The notes beneath the pieces were generated by a model. It was not told the DNA's origin. It worked only from the letters and a program-made list of their open reading frames with translations, and ran no database searches. A program made the translations under genes and the position numbers. From Hygrophila difformis (Eukaryota > Streptophyta > Magnoliopsida > Lamiales > Acanthaceae), in contig JAOANR010000013.1 in assembly GCA_030278955.1 (NCBI GenBank), positions 39,344,191 through 39,408,190 on the forward strand: DNA of 64,000 bases, read 5' to 3'. Shown in pieces: positions 9,708 through 20,514 of the stretch. Every line of letters begins with the position of its first letter. Position 1 is the stretch's first letter.

Positions 9708-10440
9708 TTTTTTATTTTGTAAGTTTAATTGTTTGCTTGAAAGTTTTGATTTTAGGTGTATGGTTGATTATGTGTATGTTTTATAAGTTATTTTTGGTTG
9801 ATTAGGGGTTTATTATTTTATTTGTAGTGGGTTTGAAAAGTTAGGGGTGTTTTTGGTAATTAGGGAGTTAAGTTGTAAGTAGTTTAGTATAGGGAGTAAA
9901 ATTGTAATAAGTATTTTTAAAAGAGGGACTTTTCTTACATTTACTCTTTTAACAAATGGATGTCATTCAATTATAGTATTAAATCATTATAGTGTTGGAT
10001 TTATGGGCAAATTTACAACTTTAGAAAAACATTGTAAAAAGCAAGGGATGATGATGATGAAGTTGGTGTGTGCAAGTGCAATTTGATATGTAAATTAATG
10101 ATGGAAATATTCTACTTTGAAAAAATATCTTGAAAAAGTGCCAAAAAGTTTTGCTGCTTTCAATTACACGAGAGACCCACAATAATAATATTGCAACTTG
10201 CAACGTTTAATTTTTTTTCTCAATTCTTTTGATCATTATATGCACTAATTTTGTCACTATGTTTGCTAAAATACTACTAGTAATAATAATATTAAACCAC
10301 TTGTGTTACAACAAAAATTTAAATAATATAGGCACTTTATAATCTTATATCCAACAATAAATTCAAAAACTCCCTCTGAGGAAGGTTGATTACTCACTAT
10401 AAAAATATCACCACCATTAGTGTGACGAAACACCCGTGTC
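9708..10440. other. AT-rich stretch, no gene seen
   Basis: Thymine-rich, then mixed AT sequence with only short frames. Part of it next to 9708 may be viral leader; the virus-host junction is not obvious. Nothing else is recognised. Confidence 0.4.
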
Positions 10441-10469
10441 ACAATCATGCACTTACTTGGCCATTTTCA

Positions 10470-11360
10470 AACATTTTTTCTACGGGTCAAGTTACGGTGC
10501 AATCAGTCAAAACCGTAGCACATCAAAGCACAAAATCCAACCGTTTATTTAAAATCCAACGGTTCAAAATGGAAAAGGGTAAAGTTGTCCAAAAAATATA
10601 TAACATCAAGTTGCTGAAAAATACACACAAGGTTACCGCTGAAAAATACTAGGGTATGTCGCTAGAATATTATATAGTCTAGCTATCGCTGAAATACACA
10701 CAACTTATTGCTGAAATACACACAGCTCGTCGGTGAAATATATTACACCGAAAAATTAAGATTTAAACTTTTATGAAGTTGCTGAAATGCACATTATCAA
10801 GTCGCTGAAATATACTATAGCATGTCACTGAAATATACAATAAGACGTCGCTGAAATACATAGAAGTCATCGTTGAAAACGCTATGTCTGTCGCTGAAAT
10901 ATACTCCCTACGTATTTAAATTTTTTTTAACATTCTCCGTTTTCATGCAATCCGATATACATTTTTAAAGAAGAATATCTCAAATTTTATAAAATAAAAA
11001 ATTATAAAACTTTAATATTATAAAACTACGTGATTAGACGAATCTAACAATATCTCACTTGACTATGTTTTATCTTATGTAACTATGTGAAAAGGTCGAA
11101 TCAAAATTACTAAATGAATAATGTTTACTATGCAAACGTTAACATTAATAAAATACGGAGGAAGTATTATAGTGTGTCACTACTAGTCAACATCGCTGAA
11201 ATGTATATACGTTGTCGCTGAAATGTACTAAAATATATTTTGGAGTAATATGACAAAAATACTTATTTACCCTTCCAGTTCATCTCAACCGTTGATTTAA
11301 AAAGTTAATCAACGGTGAGGATACGCCGCAGTACATCAGTCAAATTGCTTAGTCGCACCC
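10470..11360. mobile_element. Noncoding TIR element with GCTGAAATA-type tandem motif
   Basis: Imperfect inverted ends are seen. Left, about 10490-10585, contains GGTGCAATCAGTCAAA and CCAACGGTTCAAAATGGAAA. Right, about 11262-11360, read in reverse contains GGTGCGACTAAGCAATTTGA and ATCAACGGTTGAGATGAACT. Between them a motif close to GTCGCTGAAATAYAC recurs roughly every 20-40 bases, more than ten times, on the plus strand. There is no ORF. A MITE (10902-11166) splits the array. Superfamily not determined. Confidence 0.5.
10902..11166 (-). mobile_element. Stowaway-like MITE, copy D (inverted)
   Basis: Ends TACTCCCTACGT and ACGGAGGAAGTA. The interior carries the reverse complement of the shared core (TGATTAGACGAATCTAACAA, then CACTTGACTATGTTTTATCT), so its orientation is opposite to copies A, B and C. 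It lies inside the GCTGAAATA repeat array of the surrounding element. Confidence 0.8.
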
Positions 11361-11721
11361 TAACAACTTCCTTTTTTTTCTACTCCTATATTTTATCCTA
11401 CTAAAATTTCATCTATACTACATTTACATGTAAGTAAATGTATACAATATTCATTTTTGATTTTTATTGATAAAAAATATACATAAAGCAACTAAAAATG
11501 TCACGTATAGCCTCATTTGAGTAATAAAATTTAGCTTGCAACAAAATTCTTGTTTCTTCGTCCCAACTTATTACCTATTCTATCCCAGCACGTTATTAAT
11601 TATCTTACTTTAATGCTCAATATCTCAAATTATATATAAGTAAAAATTATATAAAATACATATTTTAAAATAGACGATTTCACACGTGATATTATGATAA
11701 TTATGATAATTTTAAACAAAC

Positions 11722-12270
11722 CTCATCAATTGTTGAAGGAGGCAGGTCGTTCAGGATTCGCGGCCGTGCTTAGGGATGCGGCTGGGGTTTTCTTGGGGGC
11801 ATGTGGCGGGCAGCGGGGGGCTCGCCCGGTTTTGGAAGTGGGATTGATAGGGCTGCAGGAGGGGCTTCTCCTTGCTGTGCAAAAGAAGGCAGTGGGCGTG
11901 CATGTGTATTCGGACTCCTTGGAGGCTGTCCGTTTGGTGCATGGTGGGACGAAGAGGAGTCATGTATATTGGGCTCTTATTTGGTGCATTCGCTAAAAGC
12001 TACGGGAGCTAAGGGGGTCTTTGAGGCATGTTTTTCGAGAAGGAAATTGGGTAGCAGATGGATTGGCTAAGAGGGCTGCATCGGCTAAAGAGTTTTACAC
12101 AACGTGGGCGTTTCCTCCGGATGAGTGCCTGGAGGCGCTTTCGAAAGATGCGTCACGATTGTTATTTTGTCGTCGCTAGTTCCTTGACTTTGCTTTAGTT
12201 TCTTATTTTTTCTTGTTTTTTGCCAGCCTTTTCAGGCCTCTTTTCAAAAAAAAAAAAAAAACTCATCAAT
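11722..12270 (+). mobile_element. 5'-truncated LINE with RNase H remnant, poly(A) and TSD
   Basis: A 9-bp duplication CTCATCAAT (11722-11730 and 12262-12270) brackets a fragment ending in a 16-base A tract (12246-12261), the signature of target-primed LINE retrotransposition. The coding remnant is the C-terminal RNase H (RVT_3 type) of plant L1-like elements. One frame gives SGFAAVLRDAAGVFLGACGG and VHVYSDSLEAVRLVHGG, with the catalytic aspartate in SDS. After a frame change it continues as NWVADGLAKRAA to a stop at about 12178. The fragment starts within the RNase H domain, so the insertion is strongly 5'-truncated. Confidence 0.85.
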
Positions 12271-12595
12271 AAACAATACTAATTAAAAATAAAAATGATT
12301 ATACTACTACGATTTTTTCTTTCTTTTCTTTTTTTTGGGGGGGGGCGAAGGCGAGGCTAGAGACGGTACATTTCTTTAATAAAGCAAATGGTCGGATAAA
12401 CTCGAAAATAAATAAAACTAGGGACATGATCGATTCGTGGCACTTAGTACTTACTGTACTTGAAAGTAATCATAGCAATGCTTAAAGGGGAGACAGAAAG
12501 AAACCACTCTCGGTCTCATCAAAGACAATATATAGGCTTCAAATGAGCACTAACCAAAAACCAAGTGTAATGATTAATACATGACCCATAAATCA
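12271..12595. other. No gene seen
   Basis: AT-rich sequence with a homopolymer block (T-run then about nine Gs near 12330-12347). No motif or long frame is recognised. Confidence 0.4.
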
Positions 12596-12859
12596 TACTC
12601 CCTCCGTTTTTTTTTATCTTCTCCCTTTGAATAGTAGAAACTATTCATTAAGTAACTTTGATTCATCATTTTATCATAGTTATATAAGATAAAACATAGT
12701 CAAGTGAGATGTTGTTGGATTCGTCTAATCACGTAATTTTAGAATATCAAATTTTTATAATTTTTACTTATCTATAATATGAGATATTGATGATTGAAAA
12801 TGTGCATTGGATTGCGTGCAGTGCATGATGGGTGAAGTTAAAAAAAAACGGAGGGAGTA
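12596..12859 (+). mobile_element. Stowaway-like MITE, copy B
   Basis: About 264 bp including TA at both ends. Termini are ACTCCCTCCGTTTTTT and AAAAAACGGAGGGAGT. The core TAGTCAAGTGAGATGTTGTT followed by GGATTCGTCTAATCACG matches copies A, C and D. It is the copy with the most canonical Stowaway termini in the window. No coding potential. Confidence 0.88.
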
Positions 12860-13061
12860 ACATGTTATGGAAAGTTGGAGACATTGAGGGTGGATGAAAC
12901 AAATTAGCAAAATACTAGTAAATCCCAATTTGATAATATAAAATTTAAACAAAGTACTAGTATGAATTATTAGTATGTTTGTGGTGCACATACGTCTCAT
13001 GATTAACTGATTAATACTAATTAATTTATGTAACAGATCAGATATGAGATATGCATTAGGT

Positions 13062-15200
13062 TAGGGGTGTCAAAACACGGCATACCGAAATACCGATACC
13101 GATACCGTACCGTACCGAAAATTTCGGTATGAGTAAAAACCATACCGATACCGATACCGAATATTTCGGTATACCGAAAATCAGTATACCGGAAATTTCG
13201 GTATCCTTTTATATATACCGTTACCAAACCGAAAATTATACCATACCGAATTTTCGATTTTTACCGAAAAATACAGAAAACTTGACCATACCGAAAATCG
13301 TTACATACCGTTACATATCGGCATACCGAACCATACCGAAAAATAAAAGAGCAATACCGTGAGTATACCGAAAAAATTACATAAACTTTCCCTTCTAAGT
13401 TCCAAATATCTTAACACAACAATAAATATTAAAATTCAACACAAACATTGAAAATAAAACTTCCATTTGCATCTTCAACCTCCACCTCTTCTTTGAGTCT
13501 TAAAAGCTGTCAAACACAAAATCAATATACATCATTACAACAATAAGCATATCCCACTATAAACATGGGAAAAATAAATATAGCAAATCAAGAAATAAAA
13601 TAAAGAGTTTGAAATCAATATACAACATTACAACAATCAAGCAATGAGCAATGAGCATGTCCAACTCAGTTAATTTATACACATATTCACCAATCACCAT
13701 CATAACCTATTCTGCTCCAGATTCAAGAAAACGTAGATGGTGGGCCAAACTAGTTTTACACAAGGCTCCATGTAATTCTACATATACGGATATACCTAAT
13801 GAAGAATATACAAATCGACATATTTCCATTCAAGAATATGGTAGCTAGGATATAGGATTTTTATTAATTATTTGTAATATGCGTGTGTGTCTCCACTTGT
13901 GCAGTTTCTGCCCCTATATCATAATCAGAACTCAGACATACCATTCCCATAAAATGTATAGTATAGCAGCCATGGTAATTCCACTTTGACTTTTTAATGT
14001 TGGATTAGATGATTCAAATTAAAGAGGGGAGAGTTTCCTTCATTCATTTATTCACTGTCAATTAAAAAGATCATGGTTCATGCATAAAATTATAACATAA
14101 AATATCTTTACTCAACCACTCTCTCCATCTATGTATTACTACTCTGTTAGATATAGATAGACACCGGCAATGAGTACTCTCAATAATCCAATAGGAAATG
14201 AAGAGTAAGAAATGAATAGAATCAATTGCATTAACAGGATTCCATCCTGAAACTCTCTCTACTGCTAAGTATAATAGTGCTTGGTTAGTTGGTTGTTCAC
14301 CCATCTCAATTATAGTCATTCCCTAAGAAACTAGACTTGCTCCTGTTGCTTTGCTACATTTGTATGTTTCAGGTTTGTTTTTTATGTAATAATTAATTGT
14401 TGAAGCAATACCGTTTTGATTTTACTATATATACATACAGACACGAACAAACTAGAATTCCCATAACAATCCAATTACAAAGAACATACATTTACAATCT
14501 CGTTTTCTAAAGCATTCACCCACAATATATACTACACAACAAATTCCATCAGAATCATCAAACAAAAATCGGAGGGTAATATATAAAGAGTAGATCAAAA
14601 TCATAAACTCAACAACGCATAAACTAAAATCATTAATATGACATATGCAGTAAAGACTTAAAAACATTTTCGGTCATAAAAGAAACAATGTTTACATACT
14701 AACCTTATGAGCAAGGAGACGAATGGCAACCACACGAGAGTGACGAAAGAACGCAGGGAGGGCTAATGCGAGGAGCAAAATGGAGAATCGTAGAAGAAGC
14801 AAACTAGGGCAGAAGCAGAACGAATCTGGGGGCTGGGGCGCATTGCGTGAAGAGTAAAGAGAGGCAAACTAGGGCATCGTCGAACAACGAACAAAAGAGT
14901 GAAGAGTGTTGGACTGTTGGAGAGTAGAGAGCTGGGCTTGGGCTTTAAAAAGTTTTAAAAAGTTTGGGCTTTAACAGATGGACATTAAAAATTTAAAATT
15001 ATATTAAAATTAATATTTCGGTATAACGGCATACCGAAATGCCGAAAATTCCGAAAGCGCCATACCGTTACCGTACCGATTTTTTCGGCATACCTATATT
15101 TCGGTATACCTAAATTTAGGTATACCTAAATTTCGATATTTTTCGGTAATTTTCGATACGGTAAGCTCGGTATACCGAGTTTTCGGTAATTTTTTCCACC
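13062..15200. mobile_element. Nonautonomous hAT-like element with ACCG-rich subterminal repeats
   Basis: The left end reads TAGGGGTGTCAAAACACGG, the usual hAT-type terminus (TAGGGGTGTCAAA). It is followed by about 300 bases of CATACCGATACCGATACCG-type repeats (13080-13375). The same repeats recur in inverted sense at 15010-15190 (TTTCGGTATACC). The right terminus near 15200 (TTTTTCCACCCACATA) is only a poor match to the left end. The interior has no transposase. At 14700-14960 it holds a GC-richer block that looks like a reversed 5' leader. Confidence 0.55.
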
Positions 15201-15903
15201 CACATAAGGTAAAGATGGAATGCACTTTGACATGGACAAAAACAATATAAAATTTGTTTGATATTACCATATTTCGCAAGCTACGCATTTGTTTAATTCA
15301 TTGGTGATGATACAACAATGATAAATTTAAATTAAGTGCTGTGGAATAAATAACCCTTTCAAATACTACTATTTCCCCAAAATATGTGGAAATGGGATTG
15401 AGACAACACTGAAAGATCAGTATTGATTCAACCCAAAGAAGAAAAAAAAAAGTTTACATATATTACCCCTGGTTAGATTTATACGATAGATTAGGGTGCT
15501 AAATTCACTTATATGTACTAAATGGTAGTATATATTTAGTGAATTAGGTGGTGTGTGAAATAATGTTTTTATTTTGCTTTTTTTTTTAAAAAAAAAATAA
15601 AAAATCACTGACTCAGCAAATGAGTGTCCTAGCTCTTAAGCTACACAATTTTTTTTAAAAAAAATACTAGTAAAAGGGAATGGTGTGGAATAAGCTAAAC
15701 TGTCATTTTATGTCTAATTGTATTGAGATCCCACAACGGTTGTGATATGACCATTTTATTATTTGTATGGTTGGGATCAACTCCACTTACTACCAATTAA
15801 TTTTAATTATGAGCGCTCCATCCATGGTTTTCTACAAATTGCCCATAATAACAAATTTTGTGGATGGAATATACGATTGGATTTTTCCTTAATCAGTTAT
15901 ATG

Positions 15904-15945
<42 letters not shown>
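15201..15945. other. AT-rich spacer with TA microsatellite
   Basis: No gene. It contains poly(T)/poly(A) blocks near 15580-15600 and an uninterrupted TA run at about 15908-15946 that abuts the next element. Confidence 0.5.
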
Positions 15946-15949
<4 letters not shown>

Positions 15950-18900
15950 CCCGGGCTATTTACACTCCTCCATTTACTAACATCACCCCACCTCAATTTT
16001 CCACTACCCATAATGCCCCTAATGCTGCAAAACCATTGAGGAAAAAACAAAATGCATATTCCTGCATACACCCCAATTCTAAAATCCTAACACTTTCCAA
16101 AAACGTATTTCATCCTTCTACCCTAACCCCATCAATCCCTTTAGAGAAAACCCCTCCCCATGATCAAATTTGAAGAACCCCGCTAGTTGGAGAAGACCAC
16201 CACGACAAACAAGAACATCGCACGGACCATGACCATGGATAGAGCCCAGCTGGTAAGAAACATTTATCTGTCTATATTTCCTTTTGTCCCTTGTTATCAT
16301 TTCTCCCATTACCCAATTCCGCATACCCTACCAGATTGTGATGAGTGTTTGGCTTTTTTTTAGGGTCGGGGAAGATGCCGTTCGGCCCTGGTGCGGTGAA
16401 CACGCTTGGTGTTGTTCGGCCTCGGTTGCCGAACACGAAGGGGGATGCACGGCGCCGGTTGCCGAACGCCGAAGAGACTGAGCAGTGTCGGGTGCCGAAC
16501 GCCCTAGCTAGTGTGCGGCCATAGGCGCCGTGCGCACTTTCTGTCGTGCGGCGTCGGATGCCGAACTCGGCTTACGCTGAACGGTCATGCCTGCCAAACG
16601 GGTTCTCCCTGAATTGGTTACTTTTAAATGGCTCAGTATTACCAGAAAATGGTACTGTATCATTTTTCTCCTTGGTGCATTTCAATCCCTGATGTCATGT
16701 AAAGTTGATTTCCCACTCTTCACCTTTCAATGCATCGAGCTACAGATCAAATGGAGAGACAAGAAATATAAATTAATTAATTCAAATTGAGTTCCACAGG
16801 AATGTAGCACATATAAAATCTATGGGGTTGAAAGGTTTGTGAGCTTAAGTTGTGCCAGAACAAAACAAAACATGAGCTGAATGGTACCAGTGAAGTTACA
16901 GGGGGAAGTATTTTTAAACTCATTCCGAATCCTTCGAGTTTAGATCATTATTATTGCCTGCTTCTTCGTGATGGCATTGATGGGGTGTTCTTCATGATTA
17001 AATAGTTTTATGATTTTTTCTAGATTTAATGTAATGTCTCTCTTGGAAGCAAATTTTTTTGCTTCCTTTATTATTGGTCTTCTCTTGAGTATGATATACT
17101 CCTACTTTGGAAATGTGTTTATGTGATGGATACTTTCTTAGATATTTTCCATTCAGACTGTTGAACAATGTAAAAAAGTACTTTGCAAAAAGAAGGCACA
17201 AGTGTTTGTTTCCAGAAAAGATGCAAAGTATTCAACAAAATTCATTATTCTCATAATGAACTATTTCCAATGAAAGTTGTACTCAATTGAATTTAAATAA
17301 CAAGTGGACATTGTTCTCGACATGAGTGACTCCTCCCTGTGGACTCAACGTCGCTACATCACGGAGAATACTAGAGCACCAATTCAGCGTCCATCCACCG
17401 CCCAGCCATATGCTTGGTGGTAAAGCCAAAATGCTCTCCATCTCCTCTACAACCAATGTTTCAGCTGGTGTTGTCCCACGCTCCAGTTATCTCCACTTTT
17501 CATGAAGGTAAAAATCAGATATAAGGCCCTGAAAGCATTATAAATTATGTTTATTATTTAGTCATATAATGCTTGATTGGGATTACCTTCCACCAACCAA
17601 CCAATTATTTATGAACTATAGATGTGCATTCAACAGATTTAAGGATTTCATCCAACCAATGGTCATCTGCTTTTGCACCACTTCTTCTGCACAGAAGAAA
17701 AGTAAGGGGAAAATTATCCTTATATCAAATAAAGACATTCTAAAGTGAATAAAATTCCAACAATGCTTTTTAGCTTCCGGTGCAACCAGATAGAAAATGT
17801 AAATAAATAAATAAATAAATAAAGCCATATAATCACAGTTCCTCACCACTCTCCCCACTACTCCGATGATTTACCATGACCAATTTATGCTGAATGAGGT
17901 CAGGAAGATAATCAAAATCAACTCACAAATAATATAACATAAAATAAACCGAACTTGTTGGAGTATATAATATATTCCACCTTTCCTATCTTTCCAAGAT
18001 CAAAAAATTCTTAAAAGTTTAAATTCATGACATATCATGAATAAAGACAGAAAGTAGATAGTTAATATGCTTACATATATTCTGTATACACTCACGCTAC
18101 TGTTATAACAATTGCAAACAACACGTTAGAAGTTAAATATGATTCAAATTCACTTTCAGACTTCTACTTCCTATGTTGAAATAATCATGGTTGTGATGTA
18201 TTTCATTATTTACAGTTCCAGGTCTTTATCATAATAGATAGAAAGAAGGATATACCTCTCAAGATGTAGGTTCAAGCCATAGGTTATCAACATCAACAAA
18301 ATAAATTTTAAAAGATGAGCCATCAGAGCACACCAACATCCAAACAGCATGGGGAAATTTAGTTTCCCTGGTATTCCGCGTATATACAATGTTAGTGCCA
18401 TGACCATAAAAGTGGCTTTACAGAAATCACAGGCAAAAACAAGAAACAGATGAAATAAAAAATTAATAAGCAACAAACACAAGACTGTTCGAAGAACTCA
18501 CTACTGGTGTGCAACAGGCACAATTCATGGGATAAACATGCAAAAATGATTAGAGAGATTTAAAATAAAAGAAAAATATGGGATATAGACCTGTTCGGCA
18601 ATCATTGTCGAACAGGGTGAAGACCATACGGCAGACATAGCCGCACGGTCACAGTTGCGTGCGGCGCTCAGCAGCGCACGGCTACCCGGTGCACGGCACA
18701 AATTGTCGTGCACCTTTCTTGCTGCACGGCACAAATTGCCGGTACACACCTCTCTTTCCAAACACCAATTCCATCTATGGCATTCCAAACATCACCCAAA
18801 ATGAAAATTTGTACACCCAAAACATCAACAAATCAATTCTAGACCTAATCTACTACTAATGGGAGCTTCATAACATCTAAAATTAATATCTACAATAAAT

Positions 18901-19306
18901 GGGTAAATTAAACCCTAAATTGTACCATGAACATTAAATTTTTCTAACCTCTTAATTCGATGATGAGTTGGTCGTGCTTCTTGCTTGGAGTAGATCTTGC
19001 TCGATTGTGAAAAGAAGATTGAACACGATGGGAACGACTTGAGATGTGGGAAGGCTGCTTAACGGCTCGGTTGTGCTTCTTTTTTTAACTTCACAGATGT
19101 TTGCGATGATACACTGGAGAGAGGTTTGGGATTGGGATTGGGGTGCGGGGTGAGGGGGTATATGAAGTAGTCTTATGTAGTACTCCGTATATTGGAGAAG
19201 GTGAGTTAGTTTAGTTTTTTTTTTTTTTTATGAGGGTAGGCAAGTAATTTTGTATTTAAAATGGGGTGATGTTAGTAAAAAGTGGAGTATAAATAGCCTG
19301 GGTCAT
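15946..19306. mobile_element. 3.4 kb nonautonomous TIR transposon, superfamily unknown
   Basis: Left end (from 15946) ATGACCCGGGCTATTTACAC continues with TCCTCCATTTACTAACATCA. The right end read in reverse (from 19306) gives ATGACCCAGGCTATTTATAC, then TCCACTTTTTACTAACATCA. The two are thus inverted repeats of about 45 bp with few mismatches. The surrounding sequence on both sides is TCTAATATATAT-like. No transposase frame is visible inside. GC-rich blocks full of TGCCGAAC/GTTCGGC words occur near both ends (16370-16570 and 18590-18760). A short TAAA microsatellite lies at about 17799-17822. Confidence 0.65.
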
Positions 19307-19478
19307 ATCTAATATATATATATGGTAGACCGTATTTTGCTACAATTAATCCTTATGAATAGTGTCGTATATTGCAACAGTGCTTCATTGCGAGCAAAAA
19401 AAATCGCCCCCTTCCTCCGACCTTTTCCTTTGGTCCCAGCGGAACCCTACTTCTGCCCACGCTCCACCTCTCTCCGCC

Positions 19479-19745
19479 GCCTGGTTTCCCCATCTCATCA
19501 CTGCGTCCGACGCCCTCTGACGCCGCTGTCAGGCCCCCACCGCGACGCCGCCTGATTTCCCCATCTCGCCACCGCGCCCGCCGCCCTTCGGCGCCGCTGT
19601 CAGGCCACCACCGCGCCGCCGCCTGATTTCCCCATCTCGCCACCGCGCCCGCCGCCCTTCGACGCTGCTGTCCGGCCACCACCACGACGCCCACTGGTCT
19701 CCCCATCTCGCCAGCGCGACGCCGCCCCTGCCCACCCGACGACTC
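19479..19745. repeat. GC-rich 71-bp tandem repeat
   Basis: Units start at 19479, 19550, 19621 and 19692 (partial), each beginning close to GCCTGATTTCCCCATCTCGC. The period is exactly 71 bp with a few substitutions. Because 71 is not a multiple of 3, the long frames running through it on both strands are by-products of the repeat and GC content. It lies just upstream of the gypsy insertion point. Confidence 0.85.
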
Positions 19746-19790
19746 CGGCCTTGTCTCCTTGGTCGTTCGCCGTTACTTCTCCAGGCTTCC

Positions 19791-20496
19791 TGGCATGGGA
19801 GCCGGAACTGTAGCACTTAGCATCCCGGAAGGACCCTGCTCTAAGCAACGTGCCAAGAGGTTCCTCAACACCATCGCCAAAATACTATCCGATGAATCCG
19901 AGGTGTGGGAACAGAAATTGAGCTACCCGGATAAAAATGGGCCGAGATTGATAATCCGTTTAATTGAAGATGTTGGGCCAAGGAACTTAATGAAGAAGTA
20001 GAAGTGTCGAGACCCACACGAGCTCAAGGCCCACAAGCAAGACCACCAACACATTATGGATGTACTTAGACTTTATTATTTCCGTAGCTTTGGTACTTGT
20101 TTAATTTACATAGCAAGTCGTTTAATTCCGTGTAATATGGTTTGCCTATATATAGGGCATTACCCACACTTTGTAAGGACACCTTTTGAATGATTTAAGA
20201 AATTTGAGTGTTTTCTCTTTGGTGATAACCGAGAGCATTTAGAAGGTCATCTTGAATTTCTCCCTTGTTGGTGCAATTCCTTTCAAGCTTGAGATGTGCT
20301 TGATCGTATCGACACCTTGAAGATTGTTGATCGAGGGAATCGTGGCTCATTTAGTGTGTCCATTGATCCAAGATTAAGCTTTCGGTAAAGGAAATCTCAA
20401 CCTATCCTTTTATTTTCATTTTGAGTTCATCCTTGTTCATCTATGTTCATCATCTTGTTCATCATCGAATATTGTGTCTAATCCCGATCCATGGCA
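19791..20496 (+). repeat. 5' LTR of the gypsy element
   Basis: 706 bp, TGGCATGG...ATGGCA. It contains a TATATATAGGG box at about 20150-20158 as probable TATA, giving a start upstream of the sequence shared with the 3' copy. It also encodes the last 70 or so residues of the integrase frame (19795-20001), which only matter in the 3' copy. Confidence 0.95.
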
Positions 20497-20502
20497 TATT
20501 TT

Positions 20503-20514
20503 TGGTATCAGAGC
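20503..20514 (+). other. Primer-binding site of the gypsy element
   Basis: TGGTATCAGAGC, complementary to the 3' end of initiator tRNA-Met, six bases after the LTR end. Confidence 0.92.

Larger units (their letters stand above)
1480..9710 (-). mobile_element. Endogenous pararetrovirus (Caulimoviridae), near-complete, decayed
   Basis: A linear copy of a caulimovirid genome lies on the minus strand. Going downstream it shows an 88-codon leader ORF (9707-9441), a Met-tRNA primer site (9355-9344), ORF1, ORF2, capsid protein with CCHC knuckle, 30K movement protein, two retropepsin-like domains, RT with YVDDIL, RNase H ending in a DNYLADFLSR motif, a further C-terminal domain, then TATA (1622-1616) and AATAAA (1492-1487). 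No LTRs and no integrase are seen, as expected for a pararetrovirus. In-frame stops and frameshifts occur in almost every gene and a MITE splits the capsid gene, so it is an old, inactive integrant. The ATGA-overlapped small ORFs recall badnavirus/tungrovirus layout, while capsid upstream of movement protein recalls cavemovirus ORF1. The genus is not assigned. Confidence 0.88.

Noticed and set aside
1480..9710. Reading the viral region as a Ty3/gypsy LTR retrotransposon
   Set aside because: No LTR pair or integrase is seen. A 30K movement protein, caulimovirid-type RNase H and ATGA-coupled small ORFs point to a pararetrovirus.
10470..11360. CRISPR-like appearance of regularly recurring short words
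   Set aside because: Spacing is irregular, repeats are degenerate, there are no cas genes, and the genome is a plant nuclear genome.
13021..13362. Peptides with repeated YRYR/IPKI-like units
   Set aside because: They are translations of the ACCG-rich subterminal repeat of the hAT-like element and occur on both strands.
15905..19321. A third Helitron start at TCTAATATATATAT near 15904
   Set aside because: The TA tract is simple sequence, and the adjacent unit has inverted termini rather than a hairpin-CTRR end. The word alone is too weak.
19353..19848. Long GC-rich frames on both strands (arginine/glycine-rich on the minus strand)
   Set aside because: They run through a 71-bp tandem repeat whose GC bias suppresses stop codons in several frames. 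Composition is low-complexity and no domain is visible.
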